A DNA stretch of 64,000 nucleotides from a virus. Position 1 is the stretch's first letter. Each line of letters starts with the position of its first letter. The stretch lies in the IMG/VR virus record IMGVR_UViG_3300033149_001257, positions 46,458-110,457 of that record, one strand, 5' to 3'. The translations under genes were made by a program, and so were the position numbers. Positions 42,432-50,090 of this stretch are shown here, piece after piece. The notes below the pieces were generated by a model that worked only from the letters and a program-made list of their open reading frames with translations, had not been told where the DNA came from and did not search any database.

Positions 42432-43460
42432 ATGCCAGATGCTAAAATATCGTTGGACCCTGGGATTTTTACTGAGGAAGTGTTTAGAGAGGCATCTTCT
42501 GAGAAGTTAGAGCCGTCGTGTGTTGTATGCTTCTATCTTTATTCTGCCGGGAATTCAGATTCAACAGGAGTCTTCGAACCTAAGATTTCCACCCTCACAT
42601 ATAACGCATTACCGGGTAAGGTATCTCAAGATGGTATGAAAATATATAAATATTTATTAGACAATAATAAGTATCTGGAGTTCATAGCATCAAATGGTAA
42701 AAGATATACCTACATCCCAGCATATCTTAAAATAAACACTCTTAATCACCCGAGGAAACCTATTTTACCATTCCCCCCTAAAGATTGGCTATTGGATGCC
42801 CATTACGCCATCGCAAAGAAGTGGGGAATCGACCTGGATAAAATGAAAACCAGAAAACCTCAGAAAGAACTGACAATTTTTGATGATGATAATATGGGGA
42901 ATGGCGCAGAAGGGAATGGGAAAAAAGATACTCCTGTTGCGGAAAAAGCTGTGGAAAATAAAGACACTGTTGTGCCTGAAAAAAAGGAAAGCGTGCCAGA
43001 AAAGCCTGATGAAAAGAAAGAAAGTCCGTCGGTAAAAGAAGAAAAGAATCCCATGGATAATACGAATGAAATAATTGATGCGATAGTGTCATTGTGGAAT
43101 AAAACAAATCTAAAACATGTCACTAAGATTACCGATACAAGAAAATCTAAAATAAAAACAAGGTTGAAAGAAAAAGAATTTATTGATGGGTGGGAAACTG
43201 CAATCTTGAAAATGTCGGAATCCAATCTGTGCCTCGAGGCCGGATGGGCCACAATGGACTTCCTTATTGATAATTCTAATAATTACATTAAGGTTTTGGA
43301 AGGTAAATACGATAATCCGGGGGTCCGTAAGGTTGAATTGAGTGCCAATAAAAGACCTGACATAAAAGACTATGGTAATTTATCTGACCCTCGTATGCGC
43401 GTTAAGGCGTATCAGGAGGATATGAAGAAGTGGGTTGAAAAGTATGGAGATAAAAAGTGA
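42432..43460 (+). CDS. Replication initiator / helicase-loader-like protein (O-like)
   Basis: 342 residues, AAAAGGAG box. The N-terminal ~130 residues are a winged-helix-like block (SQDGMKIYKYLLDNNKYLEF); a Pro/Glu/Lys linker follows (residues 160-210). The C-terminal ~90 residues match the conserved block of phage replisome organiser proteins: IVSLWNKTNLKHVTKITDTR, KIKTRLKEKEFIDGWE, FLIDNSNNYIKVLEGKY. It sits directly before an iteron array (43469-43534) and the dnaB gene, the classic O-ori-P layout. Confidence 0.8.
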   Translation: MPDAKISLDPGIFTEEVFREASSEKLEPSCVVCFYLYSAGNSDSTGVFEPKISTLTYNALPGKVSQDGMKIYKYLLDNNKYLEFIASNGKRYTYIPAYLKINTLNHPRKPILPFPPKDWLLDAHYAIAKKWGIDLDKMKTRKPQKELTIFDDDNMGNGAEGNGKKDTPVAEKAVENKDTVVPEKKESVPEKPDEKKESPSVKEEKNPMDNTNEIIDAIVSLWNKTNLKHVTKITDTRKSKIKTRLKEKEFIDGWETAILKMSESNLCLEAGWATMDFLIDNSNNYIKVLEGKYDNPGVRKVELSANKRPDIKDYGNLSDPRMRVKAYQEDMKKWVEKYGDKK

Positions 43461-43468
43461 TGAATTAC

Positions 43469-43534
43469 GGTAAGTCTACGGTTATACTACGTGAAGGCTA
43501 CCGTGGTGATACGGTAAACTACTCGCAGTCTACA
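43469..43534 (+). repeat. 11-bp iteron array A (candidate replication origin)
   Basis: Six units of about 11 bases, each ending in TAC and mostly CTAC: TAC begins at 43477, 43488, 43499, 43510, 43520, 43531, i.e. steps of 11, 11, 11, 10, 11. The third step, GTGAAGGCTAC, is identical in the second array at 63228. The array lies directly 3' of the initiator gene and before dnaB. Confidence 0.75.
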
Positions 43535-43560
43535 CGAAGGTCGCGTTGTAGTAAGTAGAA

Positions 43561-43640
43561 TATCTAGAGTAGAATTATTATAATAGGCTGTTATAGATAG
43601 TATTAGTATTAGTATAAAAGAGTTATAGTATGTCAAGAAA
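43561..43640 (+). other. AT-rich segment (candidate unwinding element)
   Basis: Almost only A and T with short AGTATT direct repeats, between the iterons and dnaB. Such a segment next to iterons is where melting would start. Confidence 0.55.
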
Positions 43641-43660
43641 ATCGCAGAAAGGACTTGGAA

Positions 43661-45004
43661 ATGGACGATTTCACAAAGGTACCCCCACAGAATGCTGAAG
43701 CCGAAAGGTCGTTGCTTGGTGCAATGATGATAGAAGGCGATGCGATATCTACTGCTTTGGACATTGTTACTAAAGACGATTTTTATGATAATAATAATGG
43801 CGTGATATTTACTGCTATTAAAAATCTTCATCTTAAAAATGCTCCGGTTGATATGGTTACAGTTTCTGACCTCTTAAAGAAAGAAGGTACATTCGATAGT
43901 GTAGGGGGTGCCACTTACCTTGTGGATACCATAGACACCGTATCTACTGCTGTGAATATAGATTACTACTGTAAAATAGTTAAAGAGAAGTCTATACTCA
44001 GGAACAATATAAAACTGGCGAGTAATATTATCCAGCAGTGTTATTCCGGGTTAGATCACCAAGAAATATTCAATGGCGTGCAAAAGGAATATGAATCAAT
44101 ATTTAGTATAGACGAAAAAACGGAACATAACTTAGTTATGGCTACGAGCGATGATTTTCTTCGTGAATACCAGGATGTTCTTGATAAACGACACGAGATG
44201 TTTAAAGACGGCCCTGAGTTTCCATCGGGATTCCGGGATTTAGATAAACTGTTGCAGGTTGGATTTCTTAGAGGCCAAATCGCCACTATTGGAGCGCGGC
44301 CGAGTGTTGGGAAGACGGCTTTGTGTATAAATCTCATATCTAATTTTCTGAAAAAAAAGAAAAGGACATTGATATTTACTACGGAGATGACCCGACATAA
44401 TGTTTTTGATAGGGTGCTTTCTATGAATTATGGAGTTAATGGGTACGACCTCCTTATGGGAAGGGTGGATAAAAAAGTATCAGATGCTATAAACTCTTTT
44501 AGGGAAGATTTTTTTGAGAGAGAGTTCTTTATCTGCGACATACCTGAACCCACGTCCAGGGACATTGAGGACATAATTGTTAAAGTTAAACCCGATGTGT
44601 TTATATTTGACTATTTCAATAGGGCCATTACTGCGAATATGGATAAACGCGCCATTGAATTGGAGATGATAATAAACAAAATGCAGACACTGGCGCTACG
44701 GTATAATTGTGCCGGCATAGTAGCCGCCCAGCTTAATAGAGAGTATGAGAAAAGTAAGTCGGCGGAACCTCTAATGTCACACCTTAAAGACACCGGTGGA
44801 TTAGAGCAGGTATCATCGCTGATTATATGTTTAGCCAGGCTTGCTCCTGAAACAAGTGACGAGGCAGATGAGATGTTTGCTAAGGGTACGGAAAAAATAA
44901 AACTATGGATACTTAAAAACAGGTTTGGTGAAATAGGAACGGTGGAGTTAAATTTCAATGGCAGTAGGTTAAGGTTTGAGGATTTACCAGAAAAACACTT
45001 TTAA
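43661..45004 (+). CDS. dnaB: Replicative helicase DnaB
   Basis: 447 residues from ATG 43661 (AAAGGA with 7 bases spacing; a TTG 6 bases earlier is also in frame). N-domain with NAEAERSLLGAMM; Walker A GARPSVGKTAL near residue 210; Walker B region DVFIFDYF; late motif HLKDTGGLEQVSSLI. It unwinds DNA at the phage origin and works with the O-like initiator upstream. Confidence 0.9.
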   Translation: MDDFTKVPPQNAEAERSLLGAMMIEGDAISTALDIVTKDDFYDNNNGVIFTAIKNLHLKNAPVDMVTVSDLLKKEGTFDSVGGATYLVDTIDTVSTAVNIDYYCKIVKEKSILRNNIKLASNIIQQCYSGLDHQEIFNGVQKEYESIFSIDEKTEHNLVMATSDDFLREYQDVLDKRHEMFKDGPEFPSGFRDLDKLLQVGFLRGQIATIGARPSVGKTALCINLISNFLKKKKRTLIFTTEMTRHNVFDRVLSMNYGVNGYDLLMGRVDKKVSDAINSFREDFFEREFFICDIPEPTSRDIEDIIVKVKPDVFIFDYFNRAITANMDKRAIELEMIINKMQTLALRYNCAGIVAAQLNREYEKSKSAEPLMSHLKDTGGLEQVSSLIICLARLAPETSDEADEMFAKGTEKIKLWILKNRFGEIGTVELNFNGSRLRFEDLPEKHF

Positions 45005-45014
45005 GGGAGGATTT

Positions 45015-45587
45015 ATGAAAAAAGAGTATGGCTATGGCGAAAAGTATTTTGAGGGCAAGAGAAGGTACTACAGTGTCAGGAAGATGGGGTTGAGGATTAA
45101 GGTCATCCGCGTAAAGAAGTCAATTTATGAAATGCTCAAAATGGATAAATTGTATATCCAGATGAATTGGGCGGTGAATGAGTATTTCAATGTGACTCAC
45201 CTGGAACAGATAAGAAGGCAGAAATGTATGGACGTGGAAAAGATGAATGGGCCAGCGCAGTCGGGAGTTGAGGTTGTTGTGAAGGTGGGAATGTGGGAGA
45301 GAATTAAAAAGTTTTTCAAAAAAATCTTTAAAGGGGGAATTGAAATGAAAAATCAGAAAGGATTTTCATTAATTGAGCTTATGTTGGTGGTGGTCATTCT
45401 GGGGTCTATAGCGTTCCTTGCTATTGGGGCATGGACAGATAGAACATTGGAATTCTGGTTGTCTTTTTTTAAGGGGGAGGCCGTAAGTGTTCCATTTATT
45501 CTAAGTGGAATATTAAGTGTTGTTCTTAATGTCATCGCAGTTGTAATAAATATTATATCTGAAATAGCCAGAATATTTATTGCATAA
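45015..45587 (+). CDS. Early protein fused to a type IV prepilin-like domain
   Basis: 190 residues from ATG 45015 (AAGGGAGG). The N-terminal ~110 residues are basic and unrecognised (KKEYGYGEKYFEGKRRYYSV). The last 80 residues carry a perfect prepilin signal (KG-FSLIE with Gly -1, Phe +1, Glu +5) and a hydrophobic helix, then a second membrane segment (FILSGILSVVLNVIAVVIN). An internal ATG at 45345 has its own AGGGGG box and could produce the pilin-like part alone. Confidence 0.6.
   Translation: MKKEYGYGEKYFEGKRRYYSVRKMGLRIKVIRVKKSIYEMLKMDKLYIQMNWAVNEYFNVTHLEQIRRQKCMDVEKMNGPAQSGVEVVVKVGMWERIKKFFKKIFKGGIEMKNQKGFSLIELMLVVVILGSIAFLAIGAWTDRTLEFWLSFFKGEAVSVPFILSGILSVVLNVIAVVINIISEIARIFIA
45345..45587 (+). 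CDS. Pilin-like protein from internal start
   Basis: 80 residues from ATG 45345 with AAAGGGGGAATTGAA before it. Prepilin peptidase signal MKNQKG|FSLIEL followed by a ~20-residue hydrophobic helix as in type IV pilins and pseudopilins. No disulfide-bonded head domain is seen; after residue 45 there is a second membrane stretch. Could insert into or jam host pilus machinery. Confidence 0.5.
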   Translation: MKNQKGFSLIELMLVVVILGSIAFLAIGAWTDRTLEFWLSFFKGEAVSVPFILSGILSVVLNVIAVVINIISEIARIFIA

Positions 45588-45621
45588 TATTGGAAATAAA
45601 ATAAATAAAAGGAGGATTTAA

Positions 45622-45864
45622 ATGAGAGTTGAATGGGCGTTTGACGATTCTTCTCATGCTGTTGAGGGAACCATGAATGAATGTGTGGAGATGGGTAATA
45701 TTATTATGCCGGGATATTTTGGTGGTGATAATAATGGGGATGCCATGGGTGAGATAGAAAAATCTTTCAATGAGTATGCGGATGGCAAGATTGGCGATAC
45801 TGATTTCATAAGTAAGGTTGTGGCGGTATTAAAAAATAAAAATAAAAAGGAGGTAGCGAAATGA
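45622..45864 (+). CDS. Small early protein, 'EGTM' paralog family member 3
   Basis: 80 residues with AAGGAGG box. N-terminus MRVEWAFDDSSHAVEGTMNECVEM parallels those at 37628 and 37903. The C-terminal half has IGDTDFISKVVAVLK like the first member. Overlaps the next gene as ATGA. Function unknown. Confidence 0.55.
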   Translation: MRVEWAFDDSSHAVEGTMNECVEMGNIIMPGYFGGDNNGDAMGEIEKSFNEYADGKIGDTDFISKVVAVLKNKNKKEVAK

Positions 45865-46328
45865 GGTTAGACAATGGTACGTTTGGAGTTGATTTGATTT
45901 GTGTAAGAAAGTTGGACAAGCGGACAGGTAATGTAGTGAATTGTGTTTTGAACATGGCAAACATTTCGGACTATTCTGGGGTTCCAGACAATGACCGGCA
46001 GATGACGGTTGTTTATGGAGCAGGCCAGAGTTCGGTTACGATTACGTTAATGGAGAGTATCTACGAGTTTATCAAGTTGGTCTGTATGCCTGCCGATGAT
46101 AATGTGGATGTCGTAAAAGAGCCAGTAGAAGATGTGGTGGAAAAGAAGACGGATGTGCCCAAGAAAAGCAAGGCCGATTCTGGTGGTGGACCCTCCACCC
46201 CAGCGTCTGACGAAAAAAATATCAGTACTCAAACGCCAAAAAAAACAACACCCGGGAATGGTAGTGCCGGCACGGGTGGCCCTATTACCACATCACAAAA
46301 TTCCCCGGAGGGAGAAAAGAATGTTTAG
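45861..46328 (+). CDS. Beta domain with long Pro/Thr/Lys-rich tail
   Basis: 155 residues. Residues 1-75 form a compact beta-rich domain (VDLICVRKLDKRTGNVVNCV, MTVVYGAGQSSVTITL). Residues ~85-155 are low-complexity, rich in Pro, Thr, Ser, Gly and Lys. Secreted-looking composition but no signal peptide. Perhaps an inhibitor with a disordered tail; unknown. Confidence 0.5.
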   Translation: MRLDNGTFGVDLICVRKLDKRTGNVVNCVLNMANISDYSGVPDNDRQMTVVYGAGQSSVTITLMESIYEFIKLVCMPADDNVDVVKEPVEDVVEKKTDVPKKSKADSGGGPSTPASDEKNISTQTPKKTTPGNGSAGTGGPITTSQNSPEGEKNV

Positions 46329-46515
46329 AGCTGACTATGTATATTCTACTAAGTGTGATGGTGATAAATGTAGGGTGGTTCTCAATAAAGTATTTTTTGA
46401 TATAGCCACAATGGTAGAGCATCTGAAAAAAAGAGGATGGTCAGTAAATACAATGGTGGGGAAATGCTTTTGCCCCGAATGTAGTAAAAAGGAGAATAAG
46501 AATGGAAAACGATAA
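46321..46515 (+). CDS. Small cysteine-containing protein
   Basis: 64 residues from ATG 46321 with GGAGGGAG. Cys pairs KCDGDKC and CFCPEC suggest a zinc site (ending KKENKNGKR, basic). Overlaps both neighbours. Confidence 0.5.
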   Translation: MFRADYVYSTKCDGDKCRVVLNKVFFDIATMVEHLKKRGWSVNTMVGKCFCPECSKKENKNGKR

Positions 46516-46753
46516 TAAGATTATTAATATGGGAACGAATAGTGATGGTGAAAAGAAAAACGACAAAAAAAAGGAAACAGTTCCACCAATTTTTTGTCCA
46601 GAGTTATCAACCACAATGCTTGTTCCTGCCGGAGCGTCATTATCACCCAATGCTCCGGAGGTTGCTGTTAAAACATTTTACATAAAATGTATTAAAGAAA
46701 AATGTAAGCACTATAAGAAAGAAACTGACGGTTGTAAATTGGAACACTCTTGA
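46502..46753 (+). CDS. Small protein with C-terminal zinc-type cysteines
   Basis: 83 residues. The N-terminal third is polar, the middle resembles PPIFCPELSTTMLVPAGAS, and the end has CIKEKCKHYKKETDGCKLE. Last gene before the antisense RNA candidate; its stop is at the RNA's terminator. Confidence 0.5.
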   Translation: MENDNKIINMGTNSDGEKKNDKKKETVPPIFCPELSTTMLVPAGASLSPNAPEVAVKTFYIKCIKEKCKHYKKETDGCKLEHS

Positions 46754-46808
46754 AAAAGAAAGGACCCTACTTCGCAAGAATAATAATAAGGGGAGGCGCG
46801 AAGTAGGG
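46753..46808 (-). terminator. Intrinsic terminator of the antisense RNA
   Basis: The 11-base perfect stem described for the RNA, followed on the minus strand by GTCCTTTCTTTTTC. On the plus strand no T run follows, so it terminates mainly the minus transcript. Confidence 0.6.
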
Positions 46809-46845
46809 CTTATATGAAGAACTACGTTGGTCGGGAATACCAACA
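46753..46845 (-). ncRNA. Candidate antisense-oriented small RNA with anti-Shine-Dalgarno loop
   Basis: Minus-strand promoter (46851-46879), then a hairpin GTTGG...CCAAC, then an 11-bp perfect stem CCCTACTTCGC/GCGAAGTAGGG (46765-46775 with 46798-46808) and a T-rich run. The 22-base loop of the long stem reads GCCUCCCCUUAUU and on in RNA, complementary to ribosome binding sites of the AAUAAAAGGAGG type found before many genes of this operon. About 90 nt, no ORF. Confidence 0.6.
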
Positions 46846-46850
46846 AGACG

Positions 46851-46879
46851 AGTATACCATACGAGGTATAGTTTGTCAA
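46851..46879 (-). promoter_or_regulatory. Minus-strand promoter inside the plus-strand operon
   Basis: TTGACA (46874-46879), 17-base spacer, TATACT (46851-46856), with TGG immediately before the -10. Both boxes are identical to those of the main right-arm promoter at 37423. Confidence 0.75.
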
Positions 46880-46907
46880 GGAATATTTTTTCAAGAAAGG
46901 ATTTGGA

Positions 46908-47120
46908 ATGAAAAAGAAACCAGAGGAAAAGAAAGCAGAGATGTTGGTGTTCCACATTGAAGATTATGGGTTGACGATTACCTACGACCCCGTGGCATGG
47001 TTGGAGTATGACTTGAAAAGATTTATTCTCAAGAAACTTGAGGAAGGTTTATCTCCCGAGAAGTGTTTTGAACCCGAGATTAAAAAGGGTATGTTGAAAA
47101 TCAAAAGGAGGAAAGCATAA
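46908..47120 (+). CDS. Small protein before the phosphoesterase
   Basis: 70 residues, AAAGGA box, stop overlapping the next ATG (TAATG). Mixed strands (VFHIEDYGLTITYDPVAWLE) and a basic C-terminus KIKRRKA. Unknown. Confidence 0.5.
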   Translation: MKKKPEEKKAEMLVFHIEDYGLTITYDPVAWLEYDLKRFILKKLEEGLSPEKCFEPEIKKGMLKIKRRKA

Positions 47121-48202
47121 TGTCAATACCTGCAAAATTATGGACCAGAGATGATGTCATAAAATTAAAGGAACTTAGGGCGAAGAATATGCCATGGAGG
47201 GATATTGCTTCTATCATGTGTAGGTCAGAGAAATCTGTAACATGGAGATGGTATAAACTCATTAGGAACGGTGATGCAAAAGAAACGGAGCCGGAAGAAG
47301 TTTCAGTTCCTGATAATTATGGAGTCCCCGAGAGTAAACTAAAGGGGTTGCAGGATATTGAAGAAATTAAAAAGTGGTACAAGGAAAGAGTGGACAGTAT
47401 AAGGAAGAAGTGTAAGTTTGAATCTGATTTTGAGTTTAATCTTTCCAAGACACATCCATATATCATAGTGAAAATTCCAGACATGGATTTCAATAAAATA
47501 AAAATAGTTCCTATCGGTGATTTTCATTATGGGGTTGCCCAATGTAGCGTAGACAAACTTAAAGAATGGATTGATTGGATAAGAAGAACCCCCAACGCTT
47601 TTGTTGTGCTCATGGGTGATACTACTGAAAATTCTACCAGATATTCTATAGGGAGTGGTGTCTACGAACAGATACTAAGACCCCGGCAACAGAAGGTTGA
47701 TATGATGGAAATACTTGCTCCCATAAGACATAAGATTATTGCTATGGTTGAGGGGAATCATGGGAGAAGGAGTGTGAAAGAGGTAGATTATTCACCGGAA
47801 CAAGAAATTGCCAATACCCTGGAAATACCATTTTTCAGATATACGGCATACATTGATATTGTTTGGGGTGGACACCTGTTTGAAATATTCGCTACCCATG
47901 GAGTTACCGGTGCTGTTACCGAGGGTGGTAAAATAAACGCGATAGCAAAGCCAACTATGTTTACTCGCGCAGATATATTTCTACAGGGACATACTCACGA
48001 CAAGTTTGCAAAATCTAAACTTGAGCTTATTCGTGACAGGAAAAGTTTGGAGATTAAAAGACGTAAGTATTATCTTGTAAACACTGGTTCGTTTATGAAC
48101 TACTGGGATTCATACGCAGAAGGAAAACTGTATGCTCCAGTACCAATAGGCACGGTGAATGTAGAACTGTATAAAGACGGCGATTATCATTGTACATCTT
48201 AA
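47120..48202 (+). CDS. Calcineurin-like metallophosphoesterase with N-terminal HTH
   Basis: 360 residues. N-terminal ~45 residues look like a helix-turn-helix (MPWRDIASIMCRSEKSVTWR). The phosphoesterase core has all metal motifs: GDFHYG (D134, H136), GDTTEN (D167), GNHGRR (N213, H214), ATHG (H260) and GHTHDK (H291, H293). Hydrolyses phosphodiesters, perhaps nucleic acid ends as SbcD does, or cyclic nucleotides. Several phages carry such enzymes; the DNA-binding head suggests a nucleic acid substrate here. Confidence 0.85.
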   Translation: MSIPAKLWTRDDVIKLKELRAKNMPWRDIASIMCRSEKSVTWRWYKLIRNGDAKETEPEEVSVPDNYGVPESKLKGLQDIEEIKKWYKERVDSIRKKCKFESDFEFNLSKTHPYIIVKIPDMDFNKIKIVPIGDFHYGVAQCSVDKLKEWIDWIRRTPNAFVVLMGDTTENSTRYSIGSGVYEQILRPRQQKVDMMEILAPIRHKIIAMVEGNHGRRSVKEVDYSPEQEIANTLEIPFFRYTAYIDIVWGGHLFEIFATHGVTGAVTEGGKINAIAKPTMFTRADIFLQGHTHDKFAKSKLELIRDRKSLEIKRRKYYLVNTGSFMNYWDSYAEGKLYAPVPIGTVNVELYKDGDYHCTS

Positions 48203-48220
48203 AAAAGAAAGGAGTATCTG

Positions 48221-49318
48221 ATGCCGAAAGCAAAAGAGTTAATTTTTGACGGAGAACTTTTAAGAGAAATAGCCCCAATCCCAGGTATTAGTGGAGACGA
48301 GGGGCCCATAAGAGAAAGGGTTATGAAAGAATTTAAGAAGTGTGAAAATGTGGACAATGTTAAAGTGGATGGTATGGGCAACGTCATGGCATACATCAAT
48401 GTGGGAAAAGATAAGGACACTATTCTCATAAGCGCGCACATGGATACCCCGGGCATGAGGGTAACTAAGATACACGATGGTACTATTGATGGATCTCAGG
48501 AAGGGTCGCTTATATTTCAAGATATAGGGCTCGCCCGGGACCAACTGGGCAGCACTAGGGTAAGAATACATACGGCAAAAGGGGATGTCCCTGGTATTAT
48601 ATGTACCCATGGAGTTCACATAAGAGAGGAGGATGAGGAAGAATATAATTTATATAAAATGGTAATAGACCCTGGCACAGATAGCTATAATGAAGTTAGG
48701 AGAATGGGAGTTGATATAGGCGATGGAGTATCATATGATAGCGCGATAGAACCCATTGGGGCAAGTAGATTATCTGGAGCATTTCTTGACAATAGAATAG
48801 GAGTTACCAATATAATAACTCTTGCTCAAAAATTAAATAAAAAGAAATTGAATGTTAATGTGGTTCTTGCTTGTACCGTACACGAAGAGAGTGATTTAAG
48901 CGGAATAAAATGTTTAGTAAACAATGTTAATCCCGCGGCCGTCATTGTTATGGATACGACTACGGCAATGCAGCACGACGTTGATACTGATATGTCGCTT
49001 GCTAAACTCAACGGCGGAACCACGCTGGAGATGGGAACTTATGTTAATAAAAAATTGCTTGCATTATCAATAGCAACGGCTAAAAAGTATGGCATAAAAC
49101 ACCAGAGAGAGGTTTTTGTAGACATCTATGAAACTGGCTGTACTGAATCATATGCTGCTAGGTGGTATGGTTCTGGAGTACCGGCTATCACCCTATCTTA
49201 TCCGGTAAGGTATCTGCATAGTTCAGTTGAAACCGTAGATATGAGAGATGTTTCTGATACGCTGACATTGGTTAAGTACATGCTCTATAATATCAAATCA
49301 GGGGAGAAATATATCTAA
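48221..49318 (+). CDS. M42-family metallopeptidase (glutamyl-aminopeptidase type)
   Basis: 365 residues, AAAGGAG box. The M42 core is complete: HMD (H73, D75), LDNRIG (D190), general base/ligand pair HEES (E222, E223), VMDTTT (D245) and YLHSSVE (H333). GIRAR-type spacing and the total length match TET/YpdE-like aminopeptidases, which assemble as hollow dodecamers and degrade peptides. Very unusual in a phage. It sits between a metallophosphoesterase and a nucleotide-pool gene, with a TAATG overlap downstream. Probably peptide recycling, or protease of a host defence. Confidence 0.85.
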   Translation: MPKAKELIFDGELLREIAPIPGISGDEGPIRERVMKEFKKCENVDNVKVDGMGNVMAYINVGKDKDTILISAHMDTPGMRVTKIHDGTIDGSQEGSLIFQDIGLARDQLGSTRVRIHTAKGDVPGIICTHGVHIREEDEEEYNLYKMVIDPGTDSYNEVRRMGVDIGDGVSYDSAIEPIGASRLSGAFLDNRIGVTNIITLAQKLNKKKLNVNVVLACTVHEESDLSGIKCLVNNVNPAAVIVMDTTTAMQHDVDTDMSLAKLNGGTTLEMGTYVNKKLLALSIATAKKYGIKHQREVFVDIYETGCTESYAARWYGSGVPAITLSYPVRYLHSSVETVDMRDVSDTLTLVKYMLYNIKSGEKYI

Positions 49319-50061
49319 TGGCTGATATTGTTGGTTGGATAGCAAATATATTTTTTGTTGTAGGGGTTATATTGATAGCCAGAAAGAAAGCGATGGGATT
49401 TCATTTTAATATAATTGGAAACATTGGCTATCTTTCGCAAGGGGTAATACTAAAAACAAATAGCCTGACAATACTTTCTTTTGTATTGATATTGACCAAC
49501 ATCTATGGAATATGGAAATGGAGGAAATGCGATGAAAAAACAGAGTTTAAAGTCGGCGACCCGGTTGTTCTTCTAAAAACTCAGGGACAATTTAGCGAGG
49601 GTGAGCATGGTGTAGTTAAAAAGGTTTGTACGCATACGTGTGGTGTTAGTTTTGGAAAGGGTGATAGCAATTTCGCATATATTCTTATTGGAGCTTTGAA
49701 ATTATATTCATCGCCAAAAGAACCAACAAAGACAATGGAAAAATTAAACGATAAAAAAATTAAGCACTTTGATAATGGCAAGCCACGCGTTGATTTAATC
49801 CCAGGGAATGTTTTAATATCAGTGGGGAAGGTTATGGGGTTCGGTGCAAAGAGATATGGTGATAATAATTGGAAAAAGGGAACCACGTGGAAAACTTACT
49901 ATGCCAGCACCCTCAGACACCTATACGCGTGGGAAGGTGGCGAGGATATTGACCCTGATAGCAATTTGCCACATTTATCTCATGCGATTTGTGATATAAT
50001 TTACATGTTATGGTATTTCTTAAAAGGTGTGGGCGCGGACAATAGGGGAGACGTTGATTAG
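49318..50061 (+). CDS. Membrane region fused to dATP/dGTP-diphosphohydrolase-type domain
   Basis: 247 residues. Residues 1-65 contain two to three membrane helices (IANIFFVVGVILIARK, ILSFVLILTNIYGIWKW). Residues ~75-105 form a KOW-like domain (FKVGDPVVLLKTQGQFSEGEH). Residues ~140-240 match the DUF5664 type: GKPRVDLIPGNVLISVGKVM, TLRHLYAWEGGEDIDPDSNL, HLSHAICDIIYMLWY. This family is annotated as dATP/dGTP diphosphohydrolase. No internal start with a box was found, so it seems a real fusion. Confidence 0.75.
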   Translation: MADIVGWIANIFFVVGVILIARKKAMGFHFNIIGNIGYLSQGVILKTNSLTILSFVLILTNIYGIWKWRKCDEKTEFKVGDPVVLLKTQGQFSEGEHGVVKKVCTHTCGVSFGKGDSNFAYILIGALKLYSSPKEPTKTMEKLNDKKIKHFDNGKPRVDLIPGNVLISVGKVMGFGAKRYGDNNWKKGTTWKTYYASTLRHLYAWEGGEDIDPDSNLPHLSHAICDIIYMLWYFLKGVGADNRGDVD

Positions 50062-50090
50062 CCATGTTAACTTAAAATGGGAGGTTAACT

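Noticed and set aside
43609-43636. Minus-strand promoter-like TTGACA-16-TACTAA in the AT-rich segment before dnaB
   Set aside because: The -10 is poor and the spacer short; AT-rich origin DNA gives such matches by chance. It could be a primer promoter but evidence is too weak.
49318-50061. Evidence for a 2-aminoadenine (Z) genome
   Set aside because: Only a dATP/dGTP-hydrolase-type domain is visible; PurZ and a matching polymerase are not in this window, so the idea cannot be claimed.
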